Below are positions 58,350 through 64,000 of a stretch of DNA of 64,000 nt, piece after piece; position 1 is the stretch's first letter; each line of letters begins with the position of its first letter. Both the position numbers and the translations under genes were made by a program. Below the pieces are notes generated by a model, which saw nothing but the letters and a program-made list of their open reading frames with translations, did not search any database and was not told the DNA's origin. Source of the DNA: Pseudomonas xionganensis (GTDB lineage Bacteria > Pseudomonadota > Gammaproteobacteria > Pseudomonadales > Pseudomonadaceae); assembly GCF_009763245.1 (NCBI RefSeq), contig NZ_WKJZ01000001.1:2434941-2498940 (forward strand). The letters run 5' to 3'.

Positions 58350-59966
58350 ATGACCGAATCACACAACCTCATCGAAGTGCGCGACCTGGCCGTGGAGTTC
58401 GTCACCGGCAGCCAGAGCCAGCGGGTGGTGGAAGGCGTCAGCTTCGATATCAAGCGCGGCGAAACCCTGGCCCTGGTCGGCGAAAGCGGTTCGGGCAAAT
58501 CGGTCACCGCCCACTCCATCCTGCGCCTGCTGCCCTACCCCCTGGCCCGCCACCCCAATGGCCAGATTCACTACGCTGGCAAGGACCTGCTCAAGCTCGA
58601 CGAAAACAAATTGCGCGGCATTCGCGGCAACCGCATCGCCATGGTCTTCCAGGAGCCCATGACCTCGCTCAACCCGCTGCACACGATCGAGAAGCAGATC
58701 AACGAGGTGCTCGGCCTGCACAAGGGCCTCAGCGGCAAGACCGCCACCGCGCGCACCCTGGAACTGCTCGACCTGGTCGGCATCCCCGAACCGCACAAGC
58801 GCCTCAAGGCCTACCCCCATGAGCTCTCCGGCGGCCAGCGCCAGCGCGTGGTGATCGCCATGGCCCTGGCCAATGAACCGGAACTGCTGATTGCCGACGA
58901 GCCGACCACCGCCCTGGACGTCACCGTGCAGCTGAAAATCCTTGACCTGCTCAAGGATCTGCAGGCGCGTCTGGGCATGTCCATGCTGCTGATCAGCCAC
59001 GATCTCAACCTGGTTCGACGAATTGCCCACCGCGTATGTGTCATGCAGCGCGGACGCATCGTCGAACAGGCGTCGTGTGAACAACTGTTCCAGGCGCCGC
59101 AGCATCCCTATACCAAGGAGCTGCTCGGTGCCGAGCCCAGCGGCCGACCGGTGGAGGTTGCAGCCGGTAAGCCGCTGCTGGAAGTCGACAACCTGCGCGT
59201 GTGGTTCCCGATCAAAAAGGGGCTGCTCAAGCGCACCGTCGATTATGTGAAGGCGGTGGACGGCATCAATTTCAGCCTGCCCCAGGGCCAGACCCTGGGC
59301 ATCGTCGGCGAAAGCGGTTCCGGCAAGTCCACCCTGGGGCTGGCGATCCTCAAGCTGCTCGGCAGCCAGGGCGCCATCCGCTTTCAGGGCCAGGCACTGG
59401 ACGGCATGTCGCAGCATGAGGTTCGGCCTCTGCGGCGGCAGATGCAGGTGGTCTTTCAGGACCCCTTCGGCAGTCTCAGCCCGCGCATGTCGGTGGGCAT
59501 GATCGTTGGCGAGGGTCTGCGCATCCACAGGATGGGCAGCGAGGCGGAGCAGGAACAGGCGATCATCGACGCCCTGGTGGAAGTAGGACTGGACCCGGAA
59601 ACCCGGCACCGCTACCCCCATGAGTTTTCCGGTGGCCAACGGCAGCGTATTGCGATTGCCCGGGCCCTGGTGTTGAAACCGGCGCTGATACTGCTGGACG
59701 AGCCGACCTCGGCTCTGGACCGCACCGTACAGCGCCAAGTGGTGGAATTGCTGCGTTCACTGCAGGCCAAGTACAACCTGACGTACCTGTTTATCAGCCA
59801 TGACCTGGCGGTGGTACGGGCACTCAGCCATCAACTGATGGTGGTCAAGCAAGGCCAGGTGGTGGAACAGGGGGTCGCGGACGAGATTTTTGCCGCGCCC
59901 CGGCACACTTATACGCAGCAGCTGCTGGAAGCCGCATTTATGGCGCCCACGGCTGCTAATACCTGA
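58350..59966 (+). CDS. yejF: ABC transporter double ATPase, YejF-like
   Basis: A 538-residue fused ATPase with two nucleotide-binding domains, powering the YejBE permease. Each half has Walker A (GESGSGKS), the ABC signature ([18 protein letters not shown]) and Walker B ([24 protein letters not shown]). The halves are joined near residue 270. This fused arrangement replaces the separate DppD and DppF. GAGGAAA precedes the ATG. It ends 22 bp before fabI, so read-through into fabI is possible. Confidence 0.94.
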   Translation: MTESHNLIEVRDLAVEFVTGSQSQRVVEGVSFDIKRGETLALVGESGSGKSVTAHSILRLLPYPLARHPNGQIHYAGKDLLKLDENKLRGIRGNRIAMVFQEPMTSLNPLHTIEKQINEVLGLHKGLSGKTATARTLELLDLVGIPEPHKRLKAYPHELSGGQRQRVVIAMALANEPELLIADEPTTALDVTVQLKILDLLKDLQARLGMSMLLISHDLNLVRRIAHRVCVMQRGRIVEQASCEQLFQAPQHPYTKELLGAEPSGRPVEVAAGKPLLEVDNLRVWFPIKKGLLKRTVDYVKAVDGINFSLPQGQTLGIVGESGSGKSTLGLAILKLLGSQGAIRFQGQALDGMSQHEVRPLRRQMQVVFQDPFGSLSPRMSVGMIVGEGLRIHRMGSEAEQEQAIIDALVEVGLDPETRHRYPHEFSGGQRQRIAIARALVLKPALILLDEPTSALDRTVQRQVVELLRSLQAKYNLTYLFISHDLAVVRALSHQLMVVKQGQVVEQGVADEIFAAPRHTYTQQLLEAAFMAPTAANT

Positions 59967-59988
59967 AATCAGGAAGAGGAAGAGCACA

Positions 59989-60783
59989 ATGGGTTTTCTT
60001 ACCGGCAAGCGCGTACTGATCGTTGGCGTGGCCAGCAAACTGTCGATCGCCTCGGGCATCGCCGCCGCCATGCACCGTGAAGGTGCCGAACTGGCATTCA
60101 CCTACCAGAACGAAAAGCTCAAGGGCCGGGTCGAAGACTTCGCCAGCGGCTGGGGCTCAAGCCCGGAGCTGTGCTTCCCCTGTGATGTGGCCAACGACGA
60201 GGAAATCGCCGCCGTCTTCGACGCCCTGAGCAAGAAGTGGGACGGCCTGGACTGCATCGTCCACTCCGTCGGTTTCGCCCCGGGCGACCAGCTCAACGGC
60301 GACTTCACCGAGGTCACCACCCGTGAAGGCTTCCGCATCGCCCACGATATCAGCGCCTACAGCTTCGTCGCCCTGGCCAAGGCCGGTCGCGAAATGATGA
60401 AAGGCCGCAATGGCAGCCTGCTGACCCTGTCCTACCTGGGCGCCGAACGCACCATGCCCAACTACAACGTCATGGGCATGGCCAAGGCCAGCCTGGAAGC
60501 TGGCGTGCGCTACCTGGCCGGCAGCCTCGGCCCGGAGGGCACCCGAGTCAACGCCATCTCCGCCGGCCCGATCCGCACCCTGGCCGCCAGCGGCATCGCC
60601 AGCTTCCGCAAGATGCTCGCCGCCAACGAGAAGCAGACCCCGCTGCGCCGCAACGTCACCATCGAGGAAGTCGGCAACGTCGGCGCCTTCCTCTGCTCCG
60701 ATCTGGCCTCGGGCGTGAGCGGTGAAATCATGTACGTCGACGGCGGCTTCAACACCACCGCCATGGGTGCCATGGAGGACTAA
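59989..60783 (+). CDS. fabI: Enoyl-[acyl-carrier-protein] reductase (NADH)
   Basis: FabI carries out the last reduction of each fatty-acid elongation cycle and is the target of triclosan. The 264-residue product has the divergent SDR features of FabI: the cofactor segment [18 protein letters not shown], the SVGFAP strand and the catalytic Tyr159-x6-Lys166 in NYNVMGMAK. The end, [13 protein letters not shown], is typical. AGGAAG is just upstream of the ATG. A strong terminator follows. Confidence 0.96.
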   Translation: MGFLTGKRVLIVGVASKLSIASGIAAAMHREGAELAFTYQNEKLKGRVEDFASGWGSSPELCFPCDVANDEEIAAVFDALSKKWDGLDCIVHSVGFAPGDQLNGDFTEVTTREGFRIAHDISAYSFVALAKAGREMMKGRNGSLLTLSYLGAERTMPNYNVMGMAKASLEAGVRYLAGSLGPEGTRVNAISAGPIRTLAASGIASFRKMLAANEKQTPLRRNVTIEEVGNVGAFLCSDLASGVSGEIMYVDGGFNTTAMGAMED

Positions 60784-60806
60784 TCCCTCCCGGCAACGCC
60801 CAAACG

Positions 60807-60839
60807 CGACAAGGCCCCGACTGGTTCGGGGCCTTGTCG
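60807..60839 (+). terminator. Rho-independent terminator of fabI
   Basis: A perfect 14-bp stem (60807-60820 with 60826-60839) with a CTGGT loop is followed by TTTCT, 23 bases past the fabI stop. Confidence 0.9.
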
Positions 60840-60867
60840 TTTCTGCCCCGTTACCCATGCCTGGCAA

Positions 60868-60894
60868 CCCGGATTGCGCCGGGGCTTATCCGGG
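60868..60894. repeat. REP-like palindrome after fabI
   Basis: Arms CCCGGAT (60868-60874) and ATCCGGG (60888-60894) sit in a context (AACCCGGATTGCGCC...ATCCGGGCTACG) that resembles a common Pseudomonas intergenic repeat, from memory. Confidence 0.5.
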
Positions 60895-60900
60895 CTACGC

Positions 60901-61118
60901 GCTGCCAACGCACTTTCCCCCAGGATTTCGCGATGCACCATGTTTATTCGACCAACCGGTCTGGCCATGGCCGTCAAGGGCTGGCATATGCCTTGCTTGG
61001 GTAGGCACAAACGAGTCCTTTCCAACGGCGGAATCGAGCTCTGACAACGGTGTCGCGTCACTGGCCAAGCCACGGCCAGTGAGCGGCGCCTTTTCGCCTT
61101 GAATCCAGGAACAGTGCA
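60901..61118 (+). promoter_or_regulatory. nasS leader region with a hairpin followed by a T-tract (possible attenuator)
   Basis: The gene-free region between the fabI terminator and nasS (over 300 bp including the terminator and repeat) ends with a hairpin of 9-bp arms (61058-61066 TCACTGGCC and 61074-61082). A short spacer and a TTTT tract at 61091-61094 follow, only 25 bp before nasS. A smaller stem (60989-60993 with 61003-61007) precedes it. The layout resembles a transcription attenuator, of the kind NasT-type ANTAR proteins act on, but the loops do not clearly match the ANTAR-target consensus I know. It could equally be an incidental hairpin. Confidence 0.35.
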
Positions 61119-62315
61119 ATGACCCAGCATGACATCAGCCGTAGCGATGCACCGGAAAAGCGCGTACTGAATATCGGCTTTATGGCCCTGACCGACGCCG
61201 CCTCGATCATAGTGGCCGCCACCCAGGGCTTCGCCGAAAAGCATGGCCTGACCCTCAACCTGCAGCGCCAGGCCTCCTGGGCCACCCTGCGCGACAAGCT
61301 GCTGAGCGGCGAACTGGATGCCGCCCACAGCCTGTATGGCCTGATCTACGGCGTACAACTGGGCCTGGGCGGCGCAGCCGCCACCGATATGGCGGTGCTG
61401 ATGGGGCTCAACCAGAATGGTCAGAGCATCAACCTGTCGCCGGATCTGCAGCATGCCGGCGTGAGCAGCGGCGAAGCACTGCATGCACGCGCGCACCAAA
61501 GCGGTGCGCGCCTGACCTTTGCCCAGACCTTCCCCACCGGCACCCATGCCATGTGGCTGTATTACTGGCTGGCCAGCCAGGGCATTCATCCGCTGGAGGA
61601 TGTGGACAGCGTGGTGGTGCCTCCGCCGCAAATGCTCGCCCACCTCAAGGCCCGGCGCATCGACGGCTTCTGCGTCGGCGAGCCCTGGAGCGCCCAGGCG
61701 GTGGATGAACAGCTCGGCTGCACCCTGGCCACCAGCCAGTCGATCTGGCCCGATCACCCGGAAAAAGTCCTGGGTTGCACCCGCGCCTTTGTCCAACAGC
61801 ACCCCAACAGCGCCCGCGCCCTGATCAAGGCCGTACTGGAGGCCAGCCGCTTTATCGATGAGAGCGAAGACAACAAGTGCAGCACCGCCCAGCTGATCAG
61901 CGCCTGCGACTATGTGGATGCCCCGCTATCGGCCATCCAGCCGCGCTTTCTCGGACGCTACCAGGATGGCCTGGGCCATGCCTGGCTGGACGCCCACCCG
62001 CTGCGCTTCCATGCTAAAGGGGTGGTGAACATGCCCTACCTGTCCGATGGCATCTGGTTTATGACCCAGTTCCGCCGTTGGGGCCTGCTGCGTGACGACC
62101 CCGACTACCTGACCATCGCCCAGCAGGTGCAACAGCTGGAGCTGTATCGTCAGGCCGCCGAAGCCCTGGATATCGAGGTGCCGGCCGCCATGCGCAGCAG
62201 CCTGTTGCTCGATGGCAAGACCTGGGATGGCAGCAACCCCGCCGCCTATGCCCGCAGCTTCGACTTGCATGCCCTGGCCGATGCTCCGGCCAGTGCCCGG
62301 TTGGAGAGTCGCTAA
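61119..62315 (+). CDS. nasS: Nitrate/nitrite sensor protein NasS
   Basis: NasS is a cytoplasmic NrtA-like nitrate-binding protein that holds NasT inactive until nitrate or nitrite binds. The 398-residue product has the NrtA/SsuA fold segments (NIGFMALTDAASIIVAATQGF, SWATLRDKLLSGELDAAHSL, FCVGEPWSAQAV) but no signal peptide, which separates NasS from transporter NrtA. AGGAAC is upstream of the ATG. It is 1 bp from nasT. No nitrate transport or reductase gene is adjacent in the window. Confidence 0.9.
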   Translation: MTQHDISRSDAPEKRVLNIGFMALTDAASIIVAATQGFAEKHGLTLNLQRQASWATLRDKLLSGELDAAHSLYGLIYGVQLGLGGAAATDMAVLMGLNQNGQSINLSPDLQHAGVSSGEALHARAHQSGARLTFAQTFPTGTHAMWLYYWLASQGIHPLEDVDSVVVPPPQMLAHLKARRIDGFCVGEPWSAQAVDEQLGCTLATSQSIWPDHPEKVLGCTRAFVQQHPNSARALIKAVLEASRFIDESEDNKCSTAQLISACDYVDAPLSAIQPRFLGRYQDGLGHAWLDAHPLRFHAKGVVNMPYLSDGIWFMTQFRRWGLLRDDPDYLTIAQQVQQLELYRQAAEALDIEVPAAMRSSLLLDGKTWDGSNPAAYARSFDLHALADAPASARLESR

Positions 62316-62316
62316 G

Positions 62317-62895
62317 ATGTTGCGCATCCTGCTGATCAATGACACCCCGAAAAAGGTCGGTCGCCTCAAGAGCGCCCTGATCGAAGCCGGCTTCGAGGTC
62401 ATCGACGAATCCGGCCTGACCATCGACCTGCCCGAGCGGGTCGAGGCGGTGCGCCCGGACGTGGTGCTGATCGATACCGAGTCCCCCAGCCGTGACGTGA
62501 TGGAACAGGTGGTGCTGGTCAGCCGCGACCAGCCACGGCCCATCGTCATGTTCACCGACGAGCACGACCCCGGCGTGATGCGCCAGGCCATCCAGAGCGG
62601 CGTCAGCGCCTATATCGTCGAAGGCATCCACGCCGAGCGCCTGCAGCCGATTCTCGACGTGGCCATGGCCCGCTTCGAGAGCGACCAGGCCCTGCGCGCC
62701 CAACTGCAGGCCCGCGATGCCCAGCTGGCCGAGCGCAAGCGTGTGGAATTGGCCAAGGGCCTGTTGATGAAGATGAAGAACTGCAACGAAGAAGAGGCCT
62801 ACACCCTGATGCGCCGCCAGGCCATGAGCCGCCAGCAGAAGCTGGCCCAGGTGGCCGAACAGATTATCGCCATGCACGATATGCTCGGCGGCTGA
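62317..62895 (+). CDS. nasT: ANTAR-domain antitermination regulator NasT
   Basis: NasT binds hairpins in nitrate-assimilation leader RNAs and prevents premature termination. The 192-residue product has an N-terminal receiver-like domain (ILLINDTPKKVGRLKSAL, VVLIDTESPSRDV) and a C-terminal ANTAR domain (RKRVELAKGLLMKMKNCNEEEAYTLMRRQAM). It follows nasS directly and the two form the NasS-NasT switch. Its targets, probably nirBD or nasA type operons, lie elsewhere. Confidence 0.93.
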   Translation: MLRILLINDTPKKVGRLKSALIEAGFEVIDESGLTIDLPERVEAVRPDVVLIDTESPSRDVMEQVVLVSRDQPRPIVMFTDEHDPGVMRQAIQSGVSAYIVEGIHAERLQPILDVAMARFESDQALRAQLQARDAQLAERKRVELAKGLLMKMKNCNEEEAYTLMRRQAMSRQQKLAQVAEQIIAMHDMLGG

Positions 62896-62910
62896 TCGCG
62901 CGCCCTGTAC

Positions 62911-62960
62911 CTGTAGGAGCCAGCTTGCTGGCGATCTGCGTCTAGAAGCGGCTCCTACAG
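62911..62960. repeat. REP-type palindromic doublet after nasT
   Basis: Outer arms CTGTAGGAGC (62911-62920) and GCTCCTACAG (62951-62960) are perfect inverted copies. An inner hairpin (GCCAGC-TT-GCTGGC, 62919-62932) lies within. The TGTAGGAGC...GCTTGCTGGCGAT sequence is the well-known Pseudomonas REP type. It sits in the 222-bp gap before alaC. Confidence 0.85.
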
Positions 62961-63117
62961 AAATCGCCCGGCTTAACTCTTGTCCCGCCGGTTAAGCCAA
63001 AGCAACCATCAAGCCTCTCGACAGAACATAGCCGCCACCCTTATCTTCGCCACCTGGCCAGCGCACTGGCCAACGTCGCTCGGACGGTTCCGGGCGCTTA
63101 CGTACCGCGAGGAAATC

Positions 63118-64000
63118 ATGGCTGATAACGCCAAGCGCCGCTTTGCGCGCATCGATCGTCTACCCCCCTATGTGTTCAATATCACCGCCGAGCTGAAGAT
63201 GGCCGCTCGCCGCCGTGGCGAGGACATCATCGACTTCAGCATGGGCAACCCGGACGGCGCCACGCCGCCGCATATCGTCGAGAAGCTGGTGCAGGTCGCC
63301 CAGCGTGAAGACACCCACGGCTACTCCACCTCCCGCGGCATCCCGCGCCTGCGCCGGGCGATTTCGCGCTGGTATCAGGATCGCTATGACGTCGAGATCG
63401 ACCCGGAAAGCGAGGCCATCGTCACCATCGGCTCCAAGGAAGGCCTGGCCCATCTGATGCTGGCCACCCTGGATCACGGCGACACCGTGCTGGTGCCCAA
63501 CCCCAGCTACCCCATTCATATCTACGGCGCGGTGATCGCCGGCGCCCAGGTACGTTCGGTGCCGCTGATTCCCGGCGTGGACTTCTTCAATGAGCTGGAA
63601 CGGGCGATTCGCGAGTCGATCCCCAAGCCGAAGATGATAATCCTCGGCTTCCCCTCCAATCCCACCGCGCAGTGCGTGGAGCTGGACTTCTTCGAGCGCG
63701 TGGTGGCCCTAGCCAAGCAGTATGACGTACTGGTGATCCACGACCTGGCCTATGCCGATATCGTCTACGACGGCTGGAAGGCCCCCTCGATCATGCAGGT
63801 GGAAGGCGCCAAGGACATCGCCGTGGAATTCTTCACCCTGTCCAAGAGCTACAACATGGCCGGCTGGCGCATCGGCTTTATGGTCGGCAACCCCGAGCTG
63901 GTCAGCGCCCTGGCGCGGATCAAGAGCTACCACGACTACGGCACCTTCACCCCACTGCAGGTGGCGGCCATCGCCGCGCTGGAAGGCGACCAGCAGTGCG
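63118..64000 (+). CDS. alaC: Glutamate-pyruvate aminotransferase AlaC-like (partial, C-terminus off the right edge)
   Basis: The first 294 codons of a class I/II PLP aminotransferase; the usual length is about 400. The start MADNAKRRFARIDRLPPYVF has GAGGAA 4 bases upstream. Motifs seen are MGNPDGATPPHIV, GYSTSRGIPRLRRAI, the PLP contact region FPSNPTAQ, and SKSYNMAGWRIGF with the PLP lysine. AlaC makes alanine from pyruvate and glutamate. The frame is open to base 64000. Assignment to alaC rather than another class I aminotransferase rests on the close match of the N-terminal pattern. Confidence 0.86.
   Translation, partial: MADNAKRRFARIDRLPPYVFNITAELKMAARRRGEDIIDFSMGNPDGATPPHIVEKLVQVAQREDTHGYSTSRGIPRLRRAISRWYQDRYDVEIDPESEAIVTIGSKEGLAHLMLATLDHGDTVLVPNPSYPIHIYGAVIAGAQVRSVPLIPGVDFFNELERAIRESIPKPKMIILGFPSNPTAQCVELDFFERVVALAKQYDVLVIHDLAYADIVYDGWKAPSIMQVEGAKDIAVEFFTLSKSYNMAGWRIGFMVGNPELVSALARIKSYHDYGTFTPLQVAAIAALEGDQQC

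Overview
The window is a stretch of core chromosome from a high-GC gammaproteobacterium, almost certainly a member of the Pseudomonadaceae (Pseudomonas in the broad sense). The evidence is the gene content and order: nfuA-cti-metH, cysI with a DUF934 partner, fimL next to nudC, the run ldcA-dnaQ-rnhA-methyltransferase-gloB-mltD, a yej-type transporter beside fabI, and a MuxABC efflux operon. From memory this resembles the PA1806-PA1847 neighbourhood of P. aeruginosa, with local losses and rearrangements; I could not run a search to confirm it. I see no prophage, integrase, insertion sequence, CRISPR array, rRNA or tRNA.

Layout. 1-5.4 kb: the minus-strand efflux operon muxA-muxB-muxC, with muxC cut by the left edge and a GA/CT-rich palindromic repeat between muxB and muxC. 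5.5-6.0 kb: thiol peroxidase tpx. 6.2-11.6 kb: the outer-membrane assembly pair tamA-tamB. 11.7-15.1 kb: an acetyltransferase, exonuclease III, a PstS-like/OmpA fusion protein and a small conserved-looking protein. 15.1-18.3 kb: a c-di-GMP-type regulator (DUF1631-GGDEF-EAL) broken by what look like two frameshifts. 18.5-25.4 kb: nfuA, cis/trans fatty acid isomerase and cobalamin-dependent methionine synthase. 25.5-30.3 kb: small and hypothetical genes, an RlmN/Cfr-type radical SAM methylase, cytochrome c, a hot-dog protein, an orphan periplasmic binding protein and a 37-residue membrane protein. 30.6-32.7 kb: the sulfite reductase cysI and its DUF934 partner. 32.8-38.8 kb: lipid and acyl-CoA related genes (TetR regulator, YhdH-type reductase, SohB, a histidine-phosphatase-fold protein, SCP2, an ACAD10/11-like kinase and an SDR). 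38.9-43.8 kb: a membrane protein, a TauE/SafE exporter, nudC, fimL and a dienoyl-CoA isomerase-like crotonase. 44-49.3 kb: ldcA, dnaQ, rnhA, a methyltransferase and gloB. 49.4-60 kb: mltD, an HDOD protein, and a peptide-type ABC operon with two tandem binding proteins, two permeases and a fused double ATPase. 60-64 kb: fabI, the nitrate-responsive pair nasS-nasT and alaC, cut by the right edge.

Themes. Much of the window serves the envelope: efflux, TAM, Cti, MltD, SohB, FabI and the OmpA fusion. Sulfur and methionine metabolism (cysI, metH, nfuA) and nucleic-acid housekeeping (xthA, dnaQ, rnhA, the radical SAM methylase, nudC) make up much of the rest. No obviously new multi-gene defence or mobile system is visible. 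The points most worth following are the doubly frameshifted signalling gene, the kinase-SDR pair that may act on hydroxyacyl-CoAs, the histidine phosphatase lacking its second histidine, the RlmN paralogue, the PstS-OmpA chimera, and several Pseudomonas-style palindromic repeats.
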